Shown here one piece after another: positions 19,093-27,481 of a DNA stretch of 64,000 nucleotides; the first letter of the stretch is position 1; every line of letters starts with the position of its first letter. This DNA is from Streptomyces cinnabarinus (GTDB taxonomy: Bacteria; Actinomycetota; Actinomycetes; Streptomycetales; Streptomycetaceae). The translations under genes were made by a program, and so were the position numbers. The notes below the pieces were generated by a model that did no database searches, had not been told where the DNA came from, and saw only the letters and a list, made by a program, of their open reading frames with translations. Location of the stretch: assembly GCF_027270315.1 (NCBI RefSeq), contig NZ_CP114413.1:2232001-2296000 (forward strand), in the 5' to 3' direction.

Positions 19093-19982
19093 CCCTTCAC
19101 CGCCCCTGCACTGAAGCCGGTGATCAGCCACTTCTGGATGAAGGCGAACACGATCACCACGGGTACGGCGGCGACGATGCCGCCCGCGGCGAGCGCGCCG
19201 AGGTCGACGCTGTCCGCGCTCATCAGGGTGTTGAGGCCGACCGGGATGGTCTGCTTCTCCTGGTTGTTGAGGAACATCAGGGCGAACAGGAAGTGGTTCC
19301 AGGAGTGCACGAAGGCGAAGGAGCCGACGGCGATCAGACCGGGCCGCAGCAGCGGGAGCACGACGACCCGGAAGGCCCGCAGCCGGCCGCAGCCGTCCAC
19401 CCAGGCGGCCTCCTCCAGTGAGTACGGCACGTTCTTGATGAAGTTGCTGATCAGGATCATCGACAGCGGCAGCTGGAAGACGGTCTCGGCGAGGATGACG
19501 CTGCCCAGCGAGTTGATCATCTGGAGTTCGGCGAAGATCTCGAACAGCGGCACCAGCAGCAGCGCGCCCGGCACGAACTGGGAGCAGAGCAGGGCCAGCA
19601 TGAACGCCTGCTTGATCTTGAAGTCGAAGCGGGCGAGGGCGTAGCCGCCGGCCAGGGCGACCACCGTCGTCATCACCAGGGTGGCGAGGCCGACGTAGAC
19701 GCTGTTCTGGAAGTAGGTGCCGAAGCTGCGTTCGTTCCAGACCTTGTCGAAGTGGTCGAAGGTCATCGGCCAGGGCACCAGGGAGGTGGAGCCGGCCGGG
19801 CGGAGCGCGAAGAGCAGGATCCAGTAGAAGGGGATCAGGGTGAAGAGCAGGTAGATGCCGAGCGGGAGGTAGATCTGCCAGCGCGGAACCTCGTCCCAGG
19901 CGCGGTGCTTGCCGGAAGGGCGGGGCGGCGGCGGGGACTTGCGGGCGGTGTCCATGGCCGGGGTGGCTTCCTTGAGGCTCAC
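19089..19982 (-). CDS. Sugar ABC transporter permease, MalG type
   Basis: A 297-residue inner-membrane permease with six helices. The EAA loop reads EEAAWVDGCGRLRAFRVVVLPLLRPG (about residues 197-222), the contact site for the ATPase. GTG 19982 has GGAGG upstream and overlaps the MalF-type gene by 4 nt. It should work with the MalF-type permease and the binding protein at 11805. Confidence 0.9.
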   Translation of the reverse strand: MSLKEATPAMDTARKSPPPPRPSGKHRAWDEVPRWQIYLPLGIYLLFTLIPFYWILLFALRPAGSTSLVPWPMTFDHFDKVWNERSFGTYFQNSVYVGLATLVMTTVVALAGGYALARFDFKIKQAFMLALLCSQFVPGALLLVPLFEIFAELQMINSLGSVILAETVFQLPLSMILISNFIKNVPYSLEEAAWVDGCGRLRAFRVVVLPLLRPGLIAVGSFAFVHSWNHFLFALMFLNNQEKQTIPVGLNTLMSADSVDLGALAAGGIVAAVPVVIVFAFIQKWLITGFSAGAVKG

Positions 19983-20914
19983 TTGCTCTCACCTCCGAAC
20001 TTGCTCAGCCGCAGATAGACCATCGAGCAGAAGAGCAGGATCACGAACGCGACGGTCGTCAGGGCCGACGCGTAGCCGAAGTTGTGGGCGTCGACGCTGG
20101 TGTTGGCGATGTACAGCGGGAGGGTCGTCGTCTCGCCCGCGGGTCCGCCGCCGGTGAGGGTGTAGAGCAGATCGACGTTGTTGAACTCCCAGACCGCGCG
20201 CAGCAGCGTGGAGAGGATGATGGCGTCCTTCAGATGGGGCAGCGTGATGTGCCAGAACTGCTTGAACCGGCTGGCCCCGTCGACCTCGGCGGCCTCGTAG
20301 AGGTCCTTGGAGACGGACTGGAGGTCGGCGAGGATGAGGATCGCGAAGAAGGGCACCCCGCGCCACAGGTCGGCGACGATCGCCGCCGGGAAGACGGTGG
20401 AGGTGTCCGACAGCCAGCTGGTGCCGTAGGAGCCGATGCCCATGTCCGCGAGGTAACGGGTGATGCCCGTCTGGGAGTTGTAGAGCAGCACCCAGATCGC
20501 GGAGGTCAGCACACCGGAGACGGCCCACGGCGAGAAGACCAGCGCGCGGCCCATGGCCCGCCCGACGAAGGTCTGGTTGACGATGAGGGCCAGCGCAAGT
20601 CCGAACAGCAGCTGGAGTCCGACCTCGACGAAGACCCACTTGGCGCTGAAGGTCAGGGTGTCCCAGAACAGCGGGTCGTCGGTGAAGGCGTGGACGAAGT
20701 TGTCGAAGCCCGCGTAGCCGTTCCGCCAGGGCTTGGTGGGGTTGTAGTTCTGGAGGCTGTAGTAGAAGACGCTGATGACCGGGTAGGCGATGAAGCCCAG
20801 CATGAGCAGGGCGGCCGGGGCGATCAGCAGGTAGGGGAGCCTGCGCGGGGTCGCGGAGGCACGGCGCCGCCTCGGTGGCGCGGGCGGTTTCGCCACGGCA
20901 GCGGCTTGGGCCAT
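19979..20914 (-). CDS. Sugar ABC transporter permease, MalF type
   Basis: A 311-residue permease with six helices after a basic, Pro/Ala-rich N-terminus of about 25 residues. The EAA loop is YEAAEVDGASRFKQFWHITLPHLKD (about 213-237). ATG 20914 has CGGAGA upstream. It begins a long coupled run (permeases, PL1, Gfo/Idh, DUF6807, GH43), and an AAGCGCTT palindrome lies just upstream at 20937, so this is likely a promoter region. Confidence 0.9.
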   Translation of the reverse strand: MAQAAAVAKPPAPPRRRRASATPRRLPYLLIAPAALLMLGFIAYPVISVFYYSLQNYNPTKPWRNGYAGFDNFVHAFTDDPLFWDTLTFSAKWVFVEVGLQLLFGLALALIVNQTFVGRAMGRALVFSPWAVSGVLTSAIWVLLYNSQTGITRYLADMGIGSYGTSWLSDTSTVFPAAIVADLWRGVPFFAILILADLQSVSKDLYEAAEVDGASRFKQFWHITLPHLKDAIILSTLLRAVWEFNNVDLLYTLTGGGPAGETTTLPLYIANTSVDAHNFGYASALTTVAFVILLFCSMVYLRLSKFGGESK

Positions 20915-20934
20915 GACTGTTTCTCCGTTCTCGG

Positions 20935-20947
20935 TGAAGCGCTTTCC
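20935..20947. promoter_or_regulatory. LacI-type operator-like site upstream of the importer operon
   Basis: TGAAGCGCTTTCC contains the 8-bp palindrome AAGCGCTT (20937-20944). It sits 21 bp upstream of the MalF-type permease ATG, in the only real gap (82 bp) between the catabolic and importer genes. This fits a LacI-family repressor site, but no lacI gene is present in the window. Confidence 0.4.
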
Positions 20948-20996
20948 GATCACTGTTCGATATCTCGACCAAAGAGTGCGGTGGTCGAGCGGTGGT

Positions 20997-22751
20997 TCAG
21001 CCGGCGTACGGGTCCTGCACCTGGCCCGGCCGGGCCAGGAACTCGAAGTCGCAGCCGGTGTCGGCCTGGCCGATCTGTTCGTTGTAGAGGGCGCCGTAAC
21101 CCCGCTCGTAACGGGCGGGCGGAGGCGTCCACTCGGTCCTGCGGCGCGCCAACTCCTCGTCGTCCACGTGGAGATGGAGGGTGCGGGCGCTGACGTCGAG
21201 GGTGATGGAGTCACCGGTGCGGACCAGGGCGAGCGGTCCGCCGATGTACGACTCCGGCGCCACGTGCAGCACACAGGCGCCGTAACTGGTGCCGCTCATC
21301 CGGGCGTCGGAGATCCGCACCATGTCCCGTACGCCCTGCTTGAGCAGGTGGTCGGGGATGGGGAGCATGCCGTACTCGGGCATGCCCGGACCGCCCTTGG
21401 GACCGGAGCCGCGCAGCACCAGCACGCTGTCGGCGGTGATGTTCAGCGCCGGGTCGTCGATGGTGCGCTGCATGGTCTTGTAGTCGTCGAAGACGACCGC
21501 GGACCCGGTGTGCTTGAGGAGCCGCGGCTCGGCGGAGATGTGCTTGATGACGGCGCCGTCCGGGCAGAGGTTGCCGCGCAGCACGGCGACCCCGCCCTCG
21601 CTCGCGACCGGGTTGTCGCGGGTCCGGATGACGTCGTCGTCGTGCACCTGGGCGTCCGCGAGCTGCTCGCCCAGGGTGCCGGTCACCGTGGGCCGGTCCA
21701 GGTGCAGCAGGTCGGTGATGCGCGAGAGGAAGCCCGGCAGGCCGCCCGCGAAGTAGAAGTCCTCCATCAGGTGCGTCTGTCCGCCGGGGCGGACGTTCGC
21801 CAGCACCGGCACGGTGCGCGCGACGCGGTCGAAGTCGTCGAGGGTGAGCGGCACTTGGCAGCGTCCGGCGAGCGCGATCAGGTGGATGACCGCGTTGGTG
21901 GAGCCACCGAGTCCGAGCACCGTGGTGACGGCGTCCTCGAAGGCCTCACGGGTCAGGATCCGGGACGGTGTGAGCCCGGTCCAGGCGAGTTCCACGGCGC
22001 GGCGCCCGGAGGCGGCGGCCATCCGCTCGTGCGCGGAATCGACGGCGGGGATCGAGGAGGCGCCCGGCAGGGTCATCCCGAGGGCCTCCGCCGCCGCGGT
22101 CATCGTGGACGCGGTGCCCATGGTCATGCAGTGACCGGGCGACCGCGCCAGTCCGCCTTGCAGCTCCCGCAGTTCGCAGTCGGTGAGATTGCCCGCGCGG
22201 TGCTCGTCCCAGTACTTCCACATGTCGGTGCCGGACCCGAGGGTCTCGCCGCGCCAGTGCCCCGGCAGCATCGGCCCCGCGGGCACGAAGAGGGAGGGCA
22301 CATCGGCCGAGGCCGCGCCCATCAGCAGCGCGGGCGTCGACTTGTCGCAGCCGCCGAGCAGGACCGCCGCGTCGACGGGGTAGGAGCGCAGCAGCTCCTC
22401 CGTCTCCATCGACAGCAGGTTGCGGTAGAGCATCGGGGTCGGCTTCTGGTAGGTCTCGGAGAGCGTGGAGACCGGGAACTCCAGCGGGAAACCGCCGGCC
22501 TGCCACACGCCCCGCTTGACCGCCTCGGCGCGCTCGCGCAGATGGACGTGGCAGGGGTTGATGTCGGACCAGGTGTTGAGGACGGCGATCACCGGGCGGC
22601 CCCGGTACTCCTCCGCCTCGTAACCGAGCTGCCTCATCCGGGCGTTGTGCGACCAGGTGCGCAACTGGCCCTCGGTGCCGTACCACTGGTGGCTTCTGAG
22701 GTCTTCGGGGCGCTTGCGCCCGGTCGGCTCGGGGCGTTCGCTGCCGGTCAT
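20997..22751 (-). CDS. IlvD/Edd-family dehydratase, probably an aldonate dehydratase
   Basis: A 584-residue Fe-S dehydratase. The three cluster cysteines are seen in NTWSDINPCHVHLRE, GGCDKSTPALLMGA and RSPGHCMTMGTASTM; GSTNAVIHLIAL and GGPGMPEYG are also diagnostic. In this context it more likely dehydrates a sugar acid (such as L-arabinonate or galactonate) than a branched-chain precursor. ATG 22751 overlaps the stop of the DHDPS-family gene by 4 nt, and the two enzymes would act in sequence. Confidence 0.83.
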   Translation of the reverse strand: MTGSERPEPTGRKRPEDLRSHQWYGTEGQLRTWSHNARMRQLGYEAEEYRGRPVIAVLNTWSDINPCHVHLRERAEAVKRGVWQAGGFPLEFPVSTLSETYQKPTPMLYRNLLSMETEELLRSYPVDAAVLLGGCDKSTPALLMGAASADVPSLFVPAGPMLPGHWRGETLGSGTDMWKYWDEHRAGNLTDCELRELQGGLARSPGHCMTMGTASTMTAAAEALGMTLPGASSIPAVDSAHERMAAASGRRAVELAWTGLTPSRILTREAFEDAVTTVLGLGGSTNAVIHLIALAGRCQVPLTLDDFDRVARTVPVLANVRPGGQTHLMEDFYFAGGLPGFLSRITDLLHLDRPTVTGTLGEQLADAQVHDDDVIRTRDNPVASEGGVAVLRGNLCPDGAVIKHISAEPRLLKHTGSAVVFDDYKTMQRTIDDPALNITADSVLVLRGSGPKGGPGMPEYGMLPIPDHLLKQGVRDMVRISDARMSGTSYGACVLHVAPESYIGGPLALVRTGDSITLDVSARTLHLHVDDEELARRRTEWTPPPARYERGYGALYNEQIGQADTGCDFEFLARPGQVQDPYAG

Positions 22752-23659
22752 ACGGACCATCCGGCGGCTATCGCGGCGACCTCGGCGCGCTCGCTCTCGG
22801 GCAGCGGCTTGCTCGGCGGGCGGACCTCGCGGCGGCACAGCCCGAGGGAGGCGAGGGCCTCCTTGACCACGGTGACGTTGTTGGCGGAGCCGCTCGCGGC
22901 GCGCAGTTCCTCGAAGCGGCGGATCTGCTCCCAGACCTTCATGGCGGCCGGGTAGTCACCGGATCGAAGCGCTTCGATCATGTTCAGCGAAATGGCCGGG
23001 GCGACGTTCACCAGTCCCGAGGTGAAGCCGGTGGCGCCCGCGGAGAAGTAGGAGGGCGCGTAGGGCTCGGCGAGCCCGGCGACCCAGACGAAGCGGTCCA
23101 GGCCCGCGTCCCGGGCGAAGGCGGCGAACCTGGCGGCGTCCGGGACGGCGTACTTCACGCCGATCACGTTCGGGCAGGAGTCGGCGAGCTCGGCGAGCCG
23201 TTCGCCGCTCAGCCGGTCGTTGCGGATGTACGGCACGACCCCCAGCTCGGGGACCGCCTCGGCGATGGCGCGGTGGTAGTCGACCCAGCCGCCCTGCGAG
23301 ACGTAGGGGTGGACGGGCTGGTGGACCATCACCATCGCCGCGCCCCGCTCCCGGGCGTGCCGGGCGGAGGCGACGGCGGTGGGCACGTCATGGCCGACGC
23401 CGACGAGGATCACTCCACGGTCGCCGGCCTCGTCGAGGGTGATCTCGGTGACGAGCTGCCGCTCCTGCGGGCCGAGGGCGTAGAACTCGCCGGTGTTGCC
23501 ATTGGGGGTGAGGGTGCGGATCCCCCCGTCGAGCAGTCGACGCAGCAGGGCCCGGTGGACGTCCTGGTCGACGCTGCCGTCCTCGGCGAAGGGGGTCACC
23601 GGGATCGACACCACGTCGGCCAGGGCCGCCCGCTGGGTCTCGAACGTCTCGCTGCTCAT
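22748..23659 (-). CDS. DHDPS-family lyase, likely 2-keto-3-deoxy sugar acid aldolase or dehydratase
   Basis: A 303-residue class I TIM-barrel lyase. NGNTGEFYAL (about 53-62) is the carboxylate-binding loop, PYIRND (about 143-148) carries the general tyrosine, and IGVKYAVPD (about 166-174) has the Schiff-base lysine. Paired with the IlvD/Edd dehydratase it should act on the 2-keto-3-deoxy product. It is distinct from the dapA at 54107 and the kdgD at 27478. Its reading frame contains a perfect 18-bp palindrome at 22962. Confidence 0.82.
   Translation of the reverse strand: MSSETFETQRAALADVVSIPVTPFAEDGSVDQDVHRALLRRLLDGGIRTLTPNGNTGEFYALGPQERQLVTEITLDEAGDRGVILVGVGHDVPTAVASARHARERGAAMVMVHQPVHPYVSQGGWVDYHRAIAEAVPELGVVPYIRNDRLSGERLAELADSCPNVIGVKYAVPDAARFAAFARDAGLDRFVWVAGLAEPYAPSYFSAGATGFTSGLVNVAPAISLNMIEALRSGDYPAAMKVWEQIRRFEELRAASGSANNVTVVKEALASLGLCRREVRPPSKPLPESERAEVAAIAAGWSV
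22962..22979. promoter_or_regulatory. Perfect 18-bp palindrome inside the DHDPS-family gene
   Basis: GATCGAAGCGCTTCGATC is fully self-complementary and has the GCGC core of LacI-type sites. It spans codons for IEALR and uses CTT and CGA, which are rare in Streptomyces. Confidence 0.35.
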
Positions 23660-24312
23660 TCCTGACCTTCCTGGTCCGAGGCGTCGGGGAACGCCCGCTC
23701 GACGAACGACGCGATATGGGCGTGCAGGGCGCGGCCCGCGCCGTCCGCGTCGCCGTCCAGGGCGAGCCGCAGGATCTCGCGGTGCTCTCCGGCCTCCCGC
23801 TCCCAGGAGGGCGAGGCGGCCCAGGCGACGGCGGAGACGAGGGCGGCCTGGTCACGGACCTCGTCGAGCATCCGGCCGAGCAGCGGGTTGCCGCAGGGCA
23901 GGTACAGCGCGCGGTGGAACTCCCGGTTGGCCAGGGAGCGTTCGGCGGTGTCGGTGGCCCGGTCGGCGCGGGTCAGCGCGTCGCGTGCGTCGTCGAGGGA
24001 GGCGCCCCGGCGCACCGCCCGCTTCAGCGCCTCGGGTTCGAGGAGCAGCCGCACGTCGTAGACCTCGCGCGCCATGTCCGCGTCCACCATGCGCACCGTG
24101 ACGCCCTTGTACTGGCTCATCACCACGAGCCCGGTCCCGGCGAGCGTCTTGAGCGCCTCGCGCACCGGGGTCTTGGACACCCCGAACTGCGCGGCGAGCT
24201 CGGTCTCCACCAGAGCCTGCCCCGGCGTCAGCCGGCCGGTGAGGATACGGCGTTTGATCTCCTCCAGCACGTACTGCGTGCGGGAGGGGATCGGCGTGGG
24301 CACAGAGGTCAT
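23656..24312 (-). CDS. GntR/FadR-family (FCD) transcriptional regulator
   Basis: A 218-residue regulator. The winged helix-turn-helix is at about residues 15-75 (LVETELAAQFGVSKTPVREALKTLAGTGLV), and an all-helical FCD ligand domain at about 80-210 has the metal-binding pattern (RLLLEPEAL, NREFHRALY, GEHREILRAL-like). FCD regulators often sense sugar acids. It is the first gene of the operon with the lyase and dehydratase (4-nt overlap), with a clear promoter and palindrome upstream, so autoregulation is likely. Confidence 0.87.
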   Translation of the reverse strand: MTSVPTPIPSRTQYVLEEIKRRILTGRLTPGQALVETELAAQFGVSKTPVREALKTLAGTGLVVMSQYKGVTVRMVDADMAREVYDVRLLLEPEALKRAVRRGASLDDARDALTRADRATDTAERSLANREFHRALYLPCGNPLLGRMLDEVRDQAALVSAVAWAASPSWEREAGEHREILRLALDGDADGAGRALHAHIASFVERAFPDASDQEGQE

Positions 24313-24352
24313 GCGCGCCTCTCGGATCTCACATATCGCGTCTCATATATGA

Positions 24353-24402
24353 CGTACGAAGTACGACGCGATGAAGGTAGGAGCGCCTCCGTGTTTCGTC
24401 AA
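24353..24402 (-). promoter_or_regulatory. Promoter and operator of the GntR-led operon
   Basis: Read on the minus strand, TTGACG (24402-24397), a 17-nt spacer and TACCTT (24379-24374) form a good sigma-70-type promoter. Just downstream, near the expected start of transcription, is CGTAC-GAA-GTACG (24353-24365), an inverted repeat well placed for repression by the GntR protein. Confidence 0.65.
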
Positions 24403-24434
24403 TGCTTCTGACAAAGGAAAGTGAGGTTGCGTGG

Positions 24435-25025
24435 TTATGACCCCGGTGTCCACCCCGGATTCCGCCCGCTCAGCCCCACAGCCCGGTCCAGCAGGGGCGC
24501 GCTGTCCGGTACGGGGACGACCGGACCGAAGATCTCGCCGCGGCTCGGGTCGTCCTTCGACGCGAGCTGGAAGTCGTAGGTGGCCTGGAGGGCGGTCGGG
24601 TCGGGCGTGTACGGCTGCCCCGTGGCCCGGGCCAGGTCCCAGCCGTGGATGACCAGCTCGTCGATGGCCACGGCGCCGGCGACCCCGCCGGGCAGGTCGA
24701 AGCCGCCCGCCCGGGTCATCCCGGTCCAGGCGCCCGGGTCGCGCCAGGCGTCGGCGAGCTCGTCGAGGGCCTTCGGGAACTCCTCGCGCCAGCCGGGGCC
24801 GATGTCGGGAACGGCGTCGAAGGGGTTGGTGTCGGTCGTGCCGCCCAGGCTCTTGCGACCGGCGTCGCGGAAGGCGACGGTCAGGCCCAGCAGGTGCCCG
24901 AGCAGGTTGCGGGCCCGCAGGTCAGGGCACGGCGTCTCGTCCGTCAGCTGCTCGTCGCGCACGCCCTCGACGAGACGGGCCAGGATCTGGGTCTGGGGCC
25001 CGAGGTCGATGATCGGATCCATCAT
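24435..25025 (-). CDS. TIGR03086-like DinB/maleylpyruvate isomerase-fold protein
   Basis: A 196-residue protein of the TIGR03086 metal-binding family. The mark is DETPCPDLRARNLLGHLLGL (about residues 30-49), with a second conserved histidine in DELVIHGWDLARA. Such four-helix proteins bind a metal and may use mycothiol; the substrate is unknown. GGAGGAA lies 6 nt before ATG 25025. It is divergent from the MFS gene and seems unrelated to the pectin genes. Confidence 0.8.
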   Translation of the reverse strand: MMDPIIDLGPQTQILARLVEGVRDEQLTDETPCPDLRARNLLGHLLGLTVAFRDAGRKSLGGTTDTNPFDAVPDIGPGWREEFPKALDELADAWRDPGAWTGMTRAGGFDLPGGVAGAVAIDELVIHGWDLARATGQPYTPDPTALQATYDFQLASKDDPSRGEIFGPVVPVPDSAPLLDRAVGLSGRNPGWTPGS

Positions 25026-25157
25026 TGGCTGTTCCTCCACACTCCCGGAGTGGTCGTAAAGGGTTGACCGCCGGACCCCCGAAAACTCATCGCCGCGCCG
25101 CGTCTAAGGCACCTGCCCGATCCCAGCGCCACGTCCTTAGACCCACGATGGCCAGGC

Positions 25158-26390
25158 ATGACGACGAAATGGACCTTGCTCCGCGTGCTGCGCGACCGCA
25201 CGGCGGGGCGCTGTCTCACCGGGGTCGTGATCTCCGGGTTCGGCACCTCGGCGCTGTGGCTGGTGGCGGGCGTGTGGGTGAAGGACCTCACCGGCTCCGA
25301 CGCTCTCGCCGCCCTGTGCATGCTGGCGATGTGGGCGCCCACCCTGGCGGGCCCCCTGCTCGGCACGCTCGCCGACCGCACCCGCCGAGTACCCCTGCTG
25401 ATCGCCACGAACCTCCTGCTCGCGGCGCTCCTGCTGACCCTGCTCACGGTCGACTCCCCGGCCGGCCTGTGGCTCCTCCTCGCGGTCCTGTTCGTGTACG
25501 GCGCCGCGGGCGTCGTCCATGACGCGGCCGAGTCGGCCCTGGTCGCCGCCGCCGTCCCCAAGCCGCTGCTCGGCGACTTCAACGGACTGCGCATGACGGC
25601 GGGCGAGGGCATGAAGATCCTGGCCCCGCCCGCGGGCGCCGCCCTCTACACGCTCCACGGCGGCGCGAGCGTCGCCCTCCTGGACGCGCTGACCTTCCTC
25701 GCGGCCGCCGGTCTCTACGCCCTCCTGCGAGTCCAGGAGCACAGGCCGGAGCCGCCCACCACCCCCTGGCGGACCCGGACCGCCGAGGGCGCCCGCTATG
25801 TGTGGTCCCACCCCATGCTCCGCCCCCTGACCCTGGCGGGCGGCACCACCATGCTCTTCGCTGGAATCAGCGGCTCCCTGATCTACCCGGTCGTCGAGGA
25901 CCTCGGCCACTCCCCCGCCTACGCGGGTGTGCTCTACGCCGTCCAGGGCGCCGGATCGGTGGCGGTGGGCCTGCTCTCCGGGCCCGCCCTGCGCCGCCTG
26001 GGCGCCCGGCGGTTCGCCGCGTACGGGATCGCCCTGTTCGGGACAGCGGCGGCACTGCGGGCCGTGCCCTCCGACGCCGTGGCCCTGGCGTGCAGCGCGG
26101 CGATCGGCGCGGGACTGCCCGCCGTACTGATCGCCGCGCTCACCCAGGTCCAGCGGCGCACGCCGGACCCGCTGCTGGGCCGGGTCACCGCCACCGCGAA
26201 CACGCTGATGTTCGCCCCGAACGTGATCGGTCTCGGCGCGGGCGCGGCCCTGGTCGAGTCGGTCGGTCACCGGCCGCTGCTGGCCGTCACCGGACTCGGG
26301 CTGCTCGCGACCGCCGCGGCCCTGCTTCAGTCCCCGGCGAGTGCCGAGCGCACCAGCTCCAGATCGCCGTCGGACGCCAACCCCGCGTGA
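25158..26390 (+). CDS. MFS transporter
   Basis: A 410-residue protein with about 12 membrane helices. LGTLADRTRRVPLL (about residues 70-83) is the family loop 2-3 motif. The sequence is of the drug-exporter/enterobactin-exporter-like group; substrate unknown. No good ribosome site is visible before ATG 25158. Its last 64 nt overlap tail-to-tail with the gene at 26327. Confidence 0.85.
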   Translation: MTTKWTLLRVLRDRTAGRCLTGVVISGFGTSALWLVAGVWVKDLTGSDALAALCMLAMWAPTLAGPLLGTLADRTRRVPLLIATNLLLAALLLTLLTVDSPAGLWLLLAVLFVYGAAGVVHDAAESALVAAAVPKPLLGDFNGLRMTAGEGMKILAPPAGAALYTLHGGASVALLDALTFLAAAGLYALLRVQEHRPEPPTTPWRTRTAEGARYVWSHPMLRPLTLAGGTTMLFAGISGSLIYPVVEDLGHSPAYAGVLYAVQGAGSVAVGLLSGPALRRLGARRFAAYGIALFGTAAALRAVPSDAVALACSAAIGAGLPAVLIAALTQVQRRTPDPLLGRVTATANTLMFAPNVIGLGAGAALVESVGHRPLLAVTGLGLLATAAALLQSPASAERTSSRSPSDANPA

Positions 26391-27481
26391 TACAGCCGCA
26401 CTTCCGTGGCGCCGAAGGCCCGCGCGCGGGCGATGTCATCGGCGAGGGTGCCGGGGCTGCCGCCCATCCCGGAGACGATGGTGAAGTTGGCGGCGAGGAC
26501 ACCCCCTCGCTCCGCGAAGGGCGTCAGCAGCCCCGCACCGCCCGTACAGGGCACGACCACACCATCGGCGACCGAGAGAATGTGCGCGGCATCCACCCCG
26601 GCATTCGCCCCGCAGTGGTACGGCACCGGGTCGGCGTGCAGCAGCACCTGGAACCCGGCCGGGGCGGCGGCGCGGACCGCGGCTACGGCCGCCTCCTGGA
26701 GCGTACGGGCGGTCCCGTCGCGCCATGCGCGCGTGGCGGCCGCGTTGTCCTCCCCGAGCAGCTTCTCCACGTCCGCCCAGCCCTCGTCGGCGGCCTCTCC
26801 CCGCCACAGCGGCTCCAGGGCGGCCCGTACGACCGTCGCCAACTCGTCGGCGTCCAGGCCCTGGGCGCCGTAACCCGCACGGCAGGTGGGGCAGAAGCAG
26901 AGGGACATCAGGTACTGCCCGGCCTCGCCGAGGCCGACCCCGCCGGTCTTGTCGTGGGCGTGCAGATGGGCGAGGCCGTACCAGCCGAGGGACTCCAGCT
27001 CGGTGCCGCGCGCGCCGGGCCGTACCGCCGCCTCGGCGGCCAGGTCGGTCAGGTACACGCGCGTGGCGGGCTGCGCGATGCAGGGGGCCCAGGGGTAGCG
27101 GTCGCCGTAGGCGTTGACGACGGAGGTGTCCGGATGCTCGGCACCCAGGCGGGAGTTGTGCGCGAGCACGACCCAGGTGTGCACGTCGAGACCGGCCTCC
27201 GCGAGGGCGTGGGCCGCCTCGCCGTAGGCGTCGCCGGGCGCCCAGTCACCGGCCGCGCAGGGCCGCAGTTCCCTGCCCTGCCAGCGGTCGTCCGTCGGGT
27301 AGAGCACGGCCGCGTGTTCGGCGGTGACGATGCGGTGGCGCGGGTGGCGGGGGGTCAACGCGCGCGTGGAGTGGTAGGCCGAGGCGAGGGTCACCCGGGA
27401 CACACCGAGGGCGGCGATCCGCCCGGCCGCCTCCGGGTCGCCGTTGACGTCCCAGGGGTAGACGAATGCCGACGCCGTCAC
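26327..27481 (-). CDS. Unrecognised protein encoded with kdgD
   Basis: A 384-residue protein I cannot assign. It starts AFVYPWDVNGDPEAAGRIAALGVSRVTLASAYHS, like the first strand and helix of a TIM-barrel, and repeats such units (VHTWVVLAHNSRLG, VLLHADPVPYH, LAANFTIVSGMGG, VRLYHAGLAS). A CFCPTCRAGYG pair of cysteines lies near the middle (about 200-212). No signal peptide is visible. ATG 27481 overlaps the kdgD stop by 4 nt. A cytoplasmic glycosidase-like or sugar-acid enzyme is a guess from fold and context. Confidence 0.7.
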   Translation of the reverse strand: MTASAFVYPWDVNGDPEAAGRIAALGVSRVTLASAYHSTRALTPRHPRHRIVTAEHAAVLYPTDDRWQGRELRPCAAGDWAPGDAYGEAAHALAEAGLDVHTWVVLAHNSRLGAEHPDTSVVNAYGDRYPWAPCIAQPATRVYLTDLAAEAAVRPGARGTELESLGWYGLAHLHAHDKTGGVGLGEAGQYLMSLCFCPTCRAGYGAQGLDADELATVVRAALEPLWRGEAADEGWADVEKLLGEDNAAATRAWRDGTARTLQEAAVAAVRAAAPAGFQVLLHADPVPYHCGANAGVDAAHILSVADGVVVPCTGGAGLLTPFAERGGVLAANFTIVSGMGGSPGTLADDIARARAFGATEVRLYHAGLASDGDLELVRSALAGD

